DNA from: CAMFLJ01 sp965279255
Lineage (GTDB): Bacteria; Actinomycetota; Acidimicrobiia; Acidimicrobiales; Acidimicrobilacustridaceae
Length of the DNA stretch: 64,000 nucleotides
Direction of reading: 5' to 3'
Assembly (NCBI GenBank): GCA_965279255.1
Contig: OZ257146.1
Coordinates: 3,844,001 to 3,908,000 of the forward strand
In this document: piece after piece, positions 41,930-50,583 of the stretch
How positions within the stretch are numbered: the stretch's first letter is position 1
How the letters are laid out: each line of letters starts with the position of its first letter
Program-made: the position numbers and the translations under genes
The notes under the pieces: generated by a model
Seen by the model: the letters and a program-made list of their open reading frames with translations, nothing else
What the model was told of the DNA's origin: nothing
The model's database searches: none

Positions 41930-42855
41930 CCTTCAGTCTGGCGGGCCGAGACCTCGACCGGGCGGGCCGGCACCTCGACGGGATGGGCGGTGAGGGAGAG
42001 GTAGAACTCCAGGACGGCGATCCACACGAGGGTGCTGCCCAGCACGTGCACGATCACCAGCCAGGGCGGCACCCCGGTGAAGTACTGGGTGTAGCCGATG
42101 GCCCCCTGCACGACGATCGCCCCGACGAGCAGCTTCGCCCGGATGTCGACCTGGCGGGGCGTGCCGCTGCGGCGCAGCTCGACCAGGGTCCACACGGCGA
42201 CTGCCAGGAACAGCCAGGTGCACATGCTGTGGAGCCGGGCCACCTCGGTGATGTCGAACGGCAGGCGCTCGACGTCGGGGTCGCCGCCGTGGGGGCCGGT
42301 GCCGGTGACGACCGTGCCCGTGACCAGTACCACCAGCGCCAGCCCGACCAGCACCCGGGCCAGCGTCCGCACCCGGCCGGGCACCAGCGGTAGCCCCGGC
42401 GAGCCGTCGTGGCCGGCCCGCTCGTAGAGCACGACGCCGTTCCAGATCAGGTAGATCGACAGCAGGAAGTGGGCGGCCACGATCTCGGGGGTGAGGTGGG
42501 TGAGCACCGTGATGCCGCCGAGCACGGCGTTGCCCACGACGACCAGCACCAGCCCGAGCGACCAGCGGGTGAGGTCCTTGCGCCGCGGATACCGCAGGAA
42601 CGACCCGAGCACCGCGGCGATCACCGCCAGCGACACCGCGCCGGTGAACATCCGGTTCAGGAACTCGATGCGGGCGTGGGTGTCGCCCATGTCGGCGACG
42701 ATCCGGGTGTCGTTGCACGTCGGCCAGTCCGAGCAACCGAGGCCGGAGCCGGTGAGGCGCACCGCGGCACCGGTCACCACGATCACGACGAGGGTGATCA
42801 GGGCGACGAGCACGATGCGCTGGTAGGCCCGGGGGGACAGGCGAGGCAGCCGCAC
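41926..42855 (-). CDS. ctaA: Heme A synthase
   Basis: Oxidises the C8 methyl of heme O to the formyl group of heme A for the terminal oxidase. A 309-residue, eight-helix membrane protein. The first loop contains VRLTGSGLGCSDWPTCND with a cysteine pair, as in the Bacillus/actinobacterial type, and conserved histidines occur in TVLTHLTPEIVAAHFLLS, ARLHSMCTWLF and VIVHVLGSTL. The GTG start at 42855 is set by a TACCAT box seven bases upstream. It is divergent from ctaB, its precursor enzyme, and heads a ctaA-clpS-DUF2017 unit. Confidence 0.93.
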   Translation of the reverse strand: MRLPRLSPRAYQRIVLVALITLVVIVVTGAAVRLTGSGLGCSDWPTCNDTRIVADMGDTHARIEFLNRMFTGAVSLAVIAAVLGSFLRYPRRKDLTRWSLGLVLVVVGNAVLGGITVLTHLTPEIVAAHFLLSIYLIWNGVVLYERAGHDGSPGLPLVPGRVRTLARVLVGLALVVLVTGTVVTGTGPHGGDPDVERLPFDITEVARLHSMCTWLFLAVAVWTLVELRRSGTPRQVDIRAKLLVGAIVVQGAIGYTQYFTGVPPWLVIVHVLGSTLVWIAVLEFYLSLTAHPVEVPARPVEVSARQTEG

Positions 42856-42970
42856 GACGGCGATGGTACGGGAGCCCTCACCGCCGACCGCAATCGTCGC
42901 CGCGTGACCCTTGGCCGACCTCCGCTCGCGATTGTCGGCGCCGAGCCGGGCCGCTCTACCATCGCCGTCG
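42856..42970. promoter_or_regulatory. Mirror-image leaderless promoters of ctaA and ctaB
   Basis: The 13-bp sequence TACCATCGCCGTC occurs once on each strand (minus 42856-42868, plus 42957-42969), directly before the ctaA GTG and one base before the ctaB ATG. It contains the -10 TACCAT of each gene. A TTGyGG-like box lies 19 bp upstream of each -10. No Shine-Dalgarno site is present on either side. Confidence 0.65.
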
Positions 42971-43867
42971 ATGAAGACCGTCGCGCGTCCACCCCTCTCG
43001 ACGCGTCTCCGGGGCTATGTGGCCCTGACGAAGCCCCGCATCATCGAACTGCTCCTGGTCACCACGGTCCCCGTGATGGTGGTCGCCGAACAGGGCATGC
43101 CGTCGGTGTGGCTCATCGTCGCGACCGTCGTCGGCGGCACCTTCGCCGCCGGTGGGGCCAACGCCATCAACATGTACGTCGACCGCGACATCGACGCGTT
43201 GATGAAGCGCACCCGCAACCGGCCCCTCGTCACCGGCCTCATCGCCCCGATGCATGGCCTGATGTTCGCCGTCGGCCTCGAGATCGTGGCCTTCGCCTGG
43301 CTCTGGGGGTTCGTGAACCTCCTCAGCGCGGTGCTGGCCGTGGCCGCCTGCCTCTTCTACGTGTTCGTCTACACGCTGTGGCTCAAGCGCACCTCGAAGA
43401 GCAACATCGTCATCGGCGGGGCCGCCGGGGCCGCCCCGGTGCTCATCGGCTGGTCCGCCGTCACCAACTCCCTCGCCTGGGAGCCGTGGCTGCTGTTCGC
43501 CGTCATCTTCTTCTGGACCCCGCCGCACTTCTGGGCCCTGGCCGTCCGCTACAAGGACGACTACGCCGCCGCCGACGTTCCGATGCTGCCCGTGGTGGCC
43601 ACGCTGCGGTCCACCTCGATCCGGATCCTCGTCTACACGGTCTTCGTCTGGTTCCTCACCCTGGTGTTCGCGCCGGTCGGCGACATGGGCGCCATCTACT
43701 GGGTCTCGGCCATCGTGCTGGGGGCCGTGTTCACCGCCTTCGCCGTACGTCTCCTGCAGGACCCGACCCCGAAGAGGGCCATGCGCCTCTTCAGTTGGTC
43801 GATCACCTACGTCACCCTGCTCTTCGGCGCCATGGCGCTCGACGTGCTGGTGCGCTTCGGCCTGTGA
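42971..43867 (+). CDS. ctaB: Protoheme IX farnesyltransferase (heme O synthase)
   Basis: Transfers a farnesyl group to heme B to make heme O, the substrate of CtaA. A 298-residue UbiA-superfamily membrane protein with about nine helices. The first prenyl-diphosphate motif is NMYVDRDIDALMKRTRNRP (aspartates that hold magnesium) and the second is YKDDYAAADVPML. TKPRIIELLLVTTVP at the N-terminus is the family opening. ATG 42971 is set by the TACCAT box eight bases upstream. It precedes the oxidase structural genes in the same direction. Confidence 0.95.
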   Translation: MKTVARPPLSTRLRGYVALTKPRIIELLLVTTVPVMVVAEQGMPSVWLIVATVVGGTFAAGGANAINMYVDRDIDALMKRTRNRPLVTGLIAPMHGLMFAVGLEIVAFAWLWGFVNLLSAVLAVAACLFYVFVYTLWLKRTSKSNIVIGGAAGAAPVLIGWSAVTNSLAWEPWLLFAVIFFWTPPHFWALAVRYKDDYAAADVPMLPVVATLRSTSIRILVYTVFVWFLTLVFAPVGDMGAIYWVSAIVLGAVFTAFAVRLLQDPTPKRAMRLFSWSITYVTLLFGAMALDVLVRFGL

Positions 43868-44018
43868 GCGTCGCCTTTACGTCGGTTTTCGATCGGCCCT
43901 TTGGCCGTGTGTAGAGTCGCAATCCGTACGCGCGTCATTTTCCGTGACGCTCGAGATCCCTGGTCCGGCCCGGCCCTTGCCGGCCCGAGTGTGGTCGCTG
44001 AACGAGGTTCCAACTGAC

Positions 44019-45590
44019 ATGGCGCTAACCGACACGAGACCCGAGTCCGGCACTGAGGGCACCACCTCGCCCGGCACGGAGGTCACGAGGCCCGTGAACC
44101 TCCTCGGTACCGGTGATCACAAGGCGATCGGCGTGACCTACGTGGTCATCGCCCTGGTCTTCGGCGTGGTCGGCTGGATCGCCACCGCCCTCGCCGGCGC
44201 CCACGACGTCGGCGACAAGGGCTTCCTCACCGACGACGCCGCCACCACGCTCTTCACCGGCGGCCACATCGGCCTGGTGCTGCTGGTCATCATCCCGCTG
44301 CTGCTCGGCCTGGCCACCTACGTGGTGCCGCTGCAGGTCGGAGCCAACACCGTCGCCTTCCCTCGGGCCGCCTCGGCCGCCCTCTGGACCTGGCTCCTCG
44401 CCGGCGGCGTGTTCATCGTCGCCAACGCCATCGACGGCGGCATCGGCGGCGGTCGTGAGAAGGCCGCCGACCTCGGCCTGCTGGCCCTGCTCGGCCTGAT
44501 CCTCGCCATCATCATCGCCACCATCACGGTCATGACCACCGCCGTGGCCCTGCGCACACCGGGCCTCAGCCTCGACCGGGCGCCGTTCTTCACCTGGTCC
44601 ACCCTCGTCGGCGGCTCGATCTGGCTGCTCACCCTGCCGGTGCTGGCCGCCAACGTGGTGCTCATCTACGTCGACCACCGCTACGGCCGCCCGAGCGACT
44701 ACGGCGTGGCCGCCGGCCAGTGGGAGCAGATCTCCTGGCTGATCCGCCAGCCCCAGATCTACGCCTTCATGATCCCGGGGCTCGGCATCATCTCCGACAT
44801 CGTCGCCACGCTGGCCGGTGTCCGTCAGTCGAACCGGGGCCTGCTCTACGTCGGCATCGGCGGGTTCGCCATCCTGAGCGTCGGTGCCTGGGCCCAGCCG
44901 TACTTCTACCCGAACGTCCAGGACGACGCCGTGTACGCCGGCATGGCCCTCCTGATCGTGCTGCCGGTGCTCCTGCTGCTCGCCGCCTGGGCCACCACGC
45001 TGCGCTCCGGCAAGGTCAGCGCCAAGAGCCCCCTCGCCCTGGCCCTCGCCTCCGGCGTGCTGCTGCTGCTCGCCGTCCTGGCCGGCGCCCTCTACGTCAT
45101 CACCCCGCTCGAGCTGCGTGAGACCGCCGCCTACAGCACCGGGCAGTACGCCCTGGTCGTGGCCGCCGTGCTCACCTCCGCCATCGCCGGCCTCATGTAC
45201 TGGGCGCCGAAGATGACCGGCCGCTTCGCCGCCGACGGCATGGGCAAGCTCAACGTGCTGGTGCTCTTCGGTGGCGGCCTGCTCGCCGGGCTCCCGCTGA
45301 TCCTGCTCGGCTTCGCCACCAAGTTCACCGGTCTCGCCGACGCCGAAGACGCCCTCCACGTGATCTCGGTGGCCGGTGCCGCCCTGCTCGCCCTGGGCGT
45401 GCTGCTCGGCCTCGTCGCCCTGGTCACCACCGCCCACGGCCCCAGCGTCGAAGCCGACGCCTGGGGCACCGGCCAGTCCCTCGAATGGGCCTGCCCGTCC
45501 CCGCCGCCCCCCGGCAACTTCGGCGAGCTCGCCGTCGTCCGTTCCCCCGAGCCCGTCCTCGACGCGGCCGCACCCGCTGAGGAGGCCTGA
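44019..45590 (+). CDS. Cytochrome oxidase subunit I-like protein lacking heme and copper ligands
   Basis: A 523-residue, about 12-helix paralogue of CtaD. Conserved spacing shows the homology: YVVPLQVGANTVAFPRAAS matches CtaD YLMPLQIGARDVAFPRINA. The ligand sites are changed. The copper-site HPEVY is RQPQIYA (near residue 243), the HH pair is AQPYF (near 290), and the HFHY pair is GQYA (near 374). The helix-2 histidine is one position off (GGHIGLVLL). It should therefore not bind heme a, heme a3 or CuB and cannot reduce oxygen. The position before the real subunits suggests an assembly, structural or proton-path role; this is inference. ATG 44019; a TAGAGT box at 43912 may be the promoter, with a 95-base leader. 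Confidence 0.8.
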   Translation: MALTDTRPESGTEGTTSPGTEVTRPVNLLGTGDHKAIGVTYVVIALVFGVVGWIATALAGAHDVGDKGFLTDDAATTLFTGGHIGLVLLVIIPLLLGLATYVVPLQVGANTVAFPRAASAALWTWLLAGGVFIVANAIDGGIGGGREKAADLGLLALLGLILAIIIATITVMTTAVALRTPGLSLDRAPFFTWSTLVGGSIWLLTLPVLAANVVLIYVDHRYGRPSDYGVAAGQWEQISWLIRQPQIYAFMIPGLGIISDIVATLAGVRQSNRGLLYVGIGGFAILSVGAWAQPYFYPNVQDDAVYAGMALLIVLPVLLLLAAWATTLRSGKVSAKSPLALALASGVLLLLAVLAGALYVITPLELRETAAYSTGQYALVVAAVLTSAIAGLMYWAPKMTGRFAADGMGKLNVLVLFGGGLLAGLPLILLGFATKFTGLADAEDALHVISVAGAALLALGVLLGLVALVTTAHGPSVEADAWGTGQSLEWACPSPPPPGNFGELAVVRSPEPVLDAAAPAEEA

Positions 45591-45591
45591 G

Positions 45592-46185
45592 ATGGCGGCC
45601 ACCCACGCCCTTCCCCCGGCACCGCCGGTCCAGCGCCCCCGGGTGCTCGTCGTCGGCGCCGCCTTCGCCGCCGCGGCGTCGCTCATGGTGTTCGTCGGGC
45701 TGATCGGCATCTACCTCGCCGAGCGCACCGACACCCTCGCCACCAGCGACGCGTGGCTCCCCAAGGAGCTCACCATCCCGCTGCAGCAGCCGAACACGAT
45801 GCTGTTCACGCTGCTCATGTCCTGCGTCACCATGCAGTGGGCCGTCTCGGCCATCGCCAAGGACGACCGGGTCAACAGCTACCTCGCCCTGGGCGTCACG
45901 TTCGTGTTCGGCTTCGCCACGATCGTGATGACCACCTACCTGTGGGGCCTGATGGGCGCCGACATCACGGCGAACGTCCAGTCGGTGCTGATCTACACGA
46001 TCACCGGCGCCCACATCCTGATGCTCGTGATCGCCATGCTCTTCCTGGCGCTCATGGGCTTCAGGGCGCTCGCCGGGAGCTTCACCTCCCGGCAGCACGA
46101 CGGCATCACGGCCGCAGCCCTCTTCTGGTATGCGACCGTCGCCGTCTACGTCCTCATCTGGATCTCGATCTACGTCACGAAGTAG
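45592..46185 (+). CDS. Cytochrome oxidase subunit III-like paralogue
   Basis: A 197-residue membrane protein with about five helices. LFTLLMSCVTMQWAVSAIAKDD aligns with LLMSSLTMVLAVSAIERGD of the true CtaE at 50.6 kb, and YTITGAHILMLVIAMLF with YTLTGFHGVHVTVGII. The conserved WHFVD of CtaE is replaced by WYATVAVYV, and the glutamate of VYEF by TYLWG, so the usual lipid/proton-associated residues are missing. It begins two bases after the subunit I-like gene, as CtaE follows CtaD, which suggests that the pair was duplicated as a unit and then diverged. Function unknown. Confidence 0.7.
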   Translation: MAATHALPPAPPVQRPRVLVVGAAFAAAASLMVFVGLIGIYLAERTDTLATSDAWLPKELTIPLQQPNTMLFTLLMSCVTMQWAVSAIAKDDRVNSYLALGVTFVFGFATIVMTTYLWGLMGADITANVQSVLIYTITGAHILMLVIAMLFLALMGFRALAGSFTSRQHDGITAAALFWYATVAVYVLIWISIYVTK

Positions 46186-46191
46186 GCCGCC

Positions 46192-47061
46192 ATGCTCCGC
46201 TCGCGCATGTTCACAACGGCCTTCCGGTTCTTCGCCGGGCTGGCCATCGCATCTCTGGTCGCGGCCCTCCTGGTCGGGTTCACCAGTGAGACCCAGGCAC
46301 CGATGGATCGCATCCTCGGCCCGCTCACGCTGGGCTGGAAGGGTGCCATCGGCAACCACTTCGCCTACGTCTTCTTCGCCGGCCTCGCCATCGTCTCGGG
46401 CGGCCTGGCCGGCATCCTCATCGCCTTCCGCGACGCCGACCCCGAGGCTGAGGCCCAGGTCGTCCACACCGACAGCGTGCCGCTCACCCGGGCGCCCGCC
46501 GGCAACAACTACCTCCCCGCCCTCGGTGCGTTCGCCTTCGTGCTCGCCCTCGTCGGCCTGGCCAGCGGCAACCACATCCTCATCGGTGGCGGCCTGGTCG
46601 TGATGCTCGCCGTGGCCTTCACCTGGACCCTGCGCACCTGGGCCGAGCGGGCCACCGGCGACGACACCGTCAACGCCGAGCTCTACCACCGCTTCATCGA
46701 CCCGCTGCGCACGCCGGTCGTCGCCATCGTCTGCATCGGCCTCGTGGTCGGCGGCCTCTCCCGGGTCCTCCTCGCCGTCTCCAAGACCGGCTCGGTCGTC
46801 GTCTTCGGTGCCGCCGCCACGCTGTTCTTCGTGGTCGCCGCCGTCCTGGCGCTCTACCCGAAGTCCACCAAGACCGTCACTACCATCCTCGTGGTCTTCG
46901 GAGCCCTCGCCATCCTGGTCGCCGGCATCGTCGGCGCCTTCGTCGGCGAGCGCGACATCGAGCACCACGGCGACGAGCAGCAGCAGGAGGCGCCCGCCGC
47001 CACCGAAGGTGCCGCTCCCGCCGTCACGGTCGTCCTGCCGGGCCCCCTGGGCAGCGCATGA
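46192..47061 (+). CDS. Seven-helix membrane protein of the oxidase locus, unknown function
   Basis: A 289-residue protein with about seven membrane segments, for example FRFFAGLAIASLVAALLVGF, HFAYVFFAGLAIVSGGLAG, YLPALGAFAFVLALVGLA and TTILVVFGALAILVAGIVGAFV, and a polar C-terminal tail (EHHGDEQQQEAPAATEG). I do not recognise the family. It starts six bases after the subunit III-like gene and is surely co-transcribed with the two paralogues. It may be the third part of a divergent oxidase-like complex. Confidence 0.7.
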   Translation: MLRSRMFTTAFRFFAGLAIASLVAALLVGFTSETQAPMDRILGPLTLGWKGAIGNHFAYVFFAGLAIVSGGLAGILIAFRDADPEAEAQVVHTDSVPLTRAPAGNNYLPALGAFAFVLALVGLASGNHILIGGGLVVMLAVAFTWTLRTWAERATGDDTVNAELYHRFIDPLRTPVVAIVCIGLVVGGLSRVLLAVSKTGSVVVFGAAATLFFVVAAVLALYPKSTKTVTTILVVFGALAILVAGIVGAFVGERDIEHHGDEQQQEAPAATEGAAPAVTVVLPGPLGSA

Positions 47062-47093
47062 CGTCCACCTGCATCCCCGCTGACGGGAACTCG

Positions 47094-47112
47094 ACCGAAC
47101 ACGTCGTTCGGT
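47094..47112 (+). terminator. Short hairpin between the paralogue genes and ctaC
   Basis: ACCGAAC (47094-47100) pairs with GTTCGGT (47106-47112) around a 5-nt loop, 32 bp after the stop at 47061. The 185-bp gap 47062-47246 shows nothing else apart from the ctaC ribosome site GAGGAGA. It may partly separate the two transcription units. Confidence 0.4.
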
Positions 47113-47246
47113 TGGCGCGTCCGTCGCACCCTGGGCGACACTTCGAACTCGTCCCGCATCGCCGCATCCCCGCCGCCACCGGCTCCTCGCCCGTGACGGC
47201 TCGAACGCCCCGAGGTGGGGCCCGCCCCGCCTCACGAGGAGAGTAG

Positions 47247-48491
47247 ATGCCCCGCCGCCACTCCCGCTTCGTGCGCATCTTCGGGACCATCGTCTTCGCG
47301 ATCGTCTCCGTGCTGTTCGCCGCGCTGATCGTGAACGCGTTCATGAACGGCGGCAAGCCGCTCACCACCCTGGTGCCCAAGGGCAAGTACGCACAGGACA
47401 TCCAGAACCTGATCATCCCGGTGTTCGCCATCGCCGGTGTGGTCTTCGTCGGTGTGATGGCGGCCGTGCTGATCATCTCGTGGAAGTTCCGTGAGAAGGA
47501 CAGCGACGACCCCGACGAGTTCCCCGAGCAGGTCCACGGCCGCACGGTCCTCGAGATCGGCTGGACCATCCTCCCGGCGCTGATCCTCGCCGGCGTCGCC
47601 GTCGGCACCGTGATCACCATCCTCGAGCTCAACAAGAAGCCCGAGGACGCCATCCACGTCGAGGTCACCGGCCAGCAGTGGTGGTGGCAGTACAAGTACG
47701 ACGTCAACAACGACGGCAACTACGACGGCCCCGAGGACATCACCACCGCCACCGAGCTGGTCATCCCCGCCGGTCGCGAGATCGCCCTCACCACCGCCTC
47801 GAACGACGTCATCCACTCGTTCTGGATCCCCGGCCTCAACGGCAAGAAGGACGCCGTGCCGGGCATCACCAGCCCGCTCAACATGCAGGCGAAGGAGCCG
47901 GGCATCTACCGGGGCCAGTGCACCGAGTTCTGCGGCCTCTCCCACGCCAACATGCGGATGCTCGTCCGGGCCCTGCCCACCGACGAGTACGACCGCTGGG
48001 TCACGAACCAGCTCAAGGACCACGCCGCCCAGCCCGCCAGCGCCGACGCGCAGGAGGGCCGCAAGGTCTGGGAGTCGCTCTGCGCCCAGTGCCACGTGAT
48101 CAACGGGATCAACGACGCCAAGCTCAAGGAGAACCCGCCGCCCCTGGTGGCCGGTGTGGCGCCGAACCTGACCCACCTCATGACCCGCGGCACCTTCGCC
48201 GGCTCGATCTACAACCTGTACACCGACGTCCAGTCGACCTACCCGGGTAGCAACGGCACCGACCTGGGCACCGACCCCACCGACGTGGCCGCCGCCGGCA
48301 ACCCCGGCGACGCCCTCTTCGGCGGCAAGGTCGACAGCGAGAAGGTCAACCGGGTCTACCTGGAGGCGTGGCTGCGCAACGCCCCCGCCATGAAGCCGAT
48401 GTACGCCCAGGGCGGACGCGGCATGCCCAACCTCGGCCTGACCGAGGCGCAGATCGACCAGCTGGTCGCCTTCCTCGAGACGCTGAACTAG
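47247..48491 (+). CDS. ctaC: Cytochrome c oxidase subunit II with fused cytochrome c (caa3 type)
   Basis: A 414-residue protein with an N-terminal membrane helix (IFGTIVFAIVSVLFAALIVNAF) and a second helix (IIPVFAIAGVVFVGVMAAVLII). The CuA domain has VIHSFWIPGLNG and GQCTEFCGLSHANM (two Cys, His, Met ligands near residue 223). WWWQYKY is the electron-entry aromatic patch. The C-terminal third is a cytochrome c domain with CAQCH (near 278) and a distal MKPMYAQGG methionine. It accepts electrons on the outer face for CtaD. GAGGAGA precedes ATG 47247. Confidence 0.95.
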   Translation: MPRRHSRFVRIFGTIVFAIVSVLFAALIVNAFMNGGKPLTTLVPKGKYAQDIQNLIIPVFAIAGVVFVGVMAAVLIISWKFREKDSDDPDEFPEQVHGRTVLEIGWTILPALILAGVAVGTVITILELNKKPEDAIHVEVTGQQWWWQYKYDVNNDGNYDGPEDITTATELVIPAGREIALTTASNDVIHSFWIPGLNGKKDAVPGITSPLNMQAKEPGIYRGQCTEFCGLSHANMRMLVRALPTDEYDRWVTNQLKDHAAQPASADAQEGRKVWESLCAQCHVINGINDAKLKENPPPLVAGVAPNLTHLMTRGTFAGSIYNLYTDVQSTYPGSNGTDLGTDPTDVAAAGNPGDALFGGKVDSEKVNRVYLEAWLRNAPAMKPMYAQGGRGMPNLGLTEAQIDQLVAFLETLN

Positions 48492-48540
48492 ACGATGACG
48501 ACCACTTTCCGAGTTGCCCTCGCCATCCCCGGAGCACCCC

Positions 48541-50583
48541 ATGGCACTCACTGAAGCCCGCCCGCTCGCCCTGCCTTCGGGCGAGGGTGGCCAGAACGAA
48601 CGCCCGGCCGGCGTCTTCGCCCGGCCGACCGCCAGCACCGGTTGGCGCTCGTGGGTGACCACCGTCGATCACAAGAAGATCGGCATCATGTACGGCGCCA
48701 CCGCGCTGTTCTTCCTGCTGATCGGTGGCTTCGAGGCCCTGCTGATCCGCCTCCAGCTGTGGGCGCCGAACGGCACGCTGCTCAGTGCCAACGTCTACAA
48801 CCAGGTGTACACGATGCACGGCACGACGATGGTCTTCCTCGTCGTCATGCCCATCGGTGCCGCCTTCGCCAACTACCTGATGCCGTTGCAGATCGGTGCG
48901 CGCGACGTCGCGTTCCCCCGCATCAACGCCTTCAGCTACTGGGTGTACGCCTTCGCCGGCATCTTCATCAACAGCAGCTGGCTGCTGGGTGGCGGCGCCG
49001 ACGGCGGCTGGTTCAACTACGCCCCGAACAACGGCGTCATCTTCTCCCCGAGCCACGGCATCGACTTCTGGAACCTCGGCCTCATCATCGCCGGCATCGC
49101 CTCGCTGGCCGGTGCGGTCAACCTGATCGTCACCGTGCTCAACATGCGGGCCCCGGGCATGACGCTCATGAAGATGCCGATCTTCACCTGGATGACCCTC
49201 GTCACCCAGTTCCTGCTGCTGTTCGCCATCCCGGTGCTCACCTCGGCGCAGGTCCTGCTGATGATGGACCGGCTCTTCGACGCCAACTTCTTCAACGTCG
49301 CCAAGGGCGCCAACCCGCTGCTGTGGGAGCACCTGTTCTGGATCTTCGGTCACCCCGAGGTGTACCTGATGATCCTCCCGGCGTTCGGCCTCGTCTCGGA
49401 GATGCTGCCGACCTTCTCCCGCAAGCCGATCTTCGGCTACCCGTTCATCGTGTTCTCGGGTGTCGCCATCGGCTTCATGGGCTGGGGCGTGTGGGCCCAC
49501 CACATGTTCGTCTCCGGCATCGGCCCGATCTCGGTCACGGCCTTCTCGCTCACGACGATGTTCATCGCCGTGCCGACGGGCGTGAAGATCCTGAACTGGA
49601 CCGCCACCATGTGGGGCGGCAAGTTGCAGTTCACCTCACCGATGCTGTTCTCGATCGGCCTGGTCACGATGTTCACCATCGGCGGCCTCTCGGGCGTCAC
49701 CCACTCGGTGGCCCCCGCCGACACCCAGCAGACCGACACGTACTACATCGTCGCCCACTTCCACTACGTGCTGTTCGGTGGTGCGTTCTTCGGCTTCGTC
49801 GGTGCGTTCTACTTCTACTGGCCGAAGGTCTTCGGCTACATGCTGAACGAGACGCTCGGCAAGGTGAACTTCTGGGCGATGCTCCTGGGCTTCAACCTGA
49901 CCTTCGCCCCGATGCACATCCTCGGCCTGCAGGGCATGAGCCGCCGGGTCTACACCTACGGCGAGGGCTACGGCTTCGACCTCTGGAACAAGGTGGCCAC
50001 CATCGGCGCCTTCATCCTGGCGAGCAGCATCGCCCTGTTCCTCTTCAACATCGTCTACAGCAAGGTGAAGGCGAAGAACCTCCCGCCGGTCGGCCCCGAT
50101 CCGTGGGACGCCCGCACCATCGAGTGGATGACCCCCTCGCCGGTGCCCGCCTACAACTACGACCCGATCCCCACCATCACCCGGGTCGACGACTTCTGGT
50201 ACCGCAAGTACGGCGAGACCAAGGACGGCAAGCTCGTCCGCATCGCCGAGACCGAGGACGTCACCCAGAAGCTGTCCGACGGCAAGCACATCCACCTGCC
50301 GTCGCCGTCCTACTGGCCCATCGTCGTGGCCTTCGGCCTGCCGATCGTGGCCTACGGCCTGATCTTCAGCCTGTGGCTGTGCCTCGTCGGCGGCCTGATC
50401 GTCGTCGCCGGCCTCTACGGCTGGGTGCTCGAGCCGCCGGACGACCCGGACGCGGCCCATGTCGACCACGGCCCTGACGACCACGCCTCCGACGACGGTT
50501 CCGCCGCCGAGGGCACTGGTGAGCTGCCCGCAGCCGACGCCGATGGCGACGCTGCCGAGAAGGAGACCGAGCCCGTTGGCTGA
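48541..50583 (+). CDS. ctaD: Cytochrome c oxidase subunit I
   Basis: The catalytic subunit, 680 residues, 12 helices plus a long acidic C-terminal extension with two extra helices. All ligands are present: TMHGTTMVFL (heme a), FGHPEVYLMILP (CuB His and cross-linked Tyr, near residue 270), WAHHMF (near 320) and VAHFHYVL (near 406). This contrasts with the paralogue at 44 kb. The start is ATG 48541 with GGAG upstream; an in-frame start at 48514 is less likely. Its last codons overlap the ctaE start. The acidic tail (about 60 residues after WVLEPPDDPD) is longer than in many homologues. Confidence 0.96.
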   Translation: MALTEARPLALPSGEGGQNERPAGVFARPTASTGWRSWVTTVDHKKIGIMYGATALFFLLIGGFEALLIRLQLWAPNGTLLSANVYNQVYTMHGTTMVFLVVMPIGAAFANYLMPLQIGARDVAFPRINAFSYWVYAFAGIFINSSWLLGGGADGGWFNYAPNNGVIFSPSHGIDFWNLGLIIAGIASLAGAVNLIVTVLNMRAPGMTLMKMPIFTWMTLVTQFLLLFAIPVLTSAQVLLMMDRLFDANFFNVAKGANPLLWEHLFWIFGHPEVYLMILPAFGLVSEMLPTFSRKPIFGYPFIVFSGVAIGFMGWGVWAHHMFVSGIGPISVTAFSLTTMFIAVPTGVKILNWTATMWGGKLQFTSPMLFSIGLVTMFTIGGLSGVTHSVAPADTQQTDTYYIVAHFHYVLFGGAFFGFVGAFYFYWPKVFGYMLNETLGKVNFWAMLLGFNLTFAPMHILGLQGMSRRVYTYGEGYGFDLWNKVATIGAFILASSIALFLFNIVYSKVKAKNLPPVGPDPWDARTIEWMTPSPVPAYNYDPIPTITRVDDFWYRKYGETKDGKLVRIAETEDVTQKLSDGKHIHLPSPSYWPIVVAFGLPIVAYGLIFSLWLCLVGGLIVVAGLYGWVLEPPDDPDAAHVDHGPDDHASDDGSAAEGTGELPAADADGDAAEKETEPVG

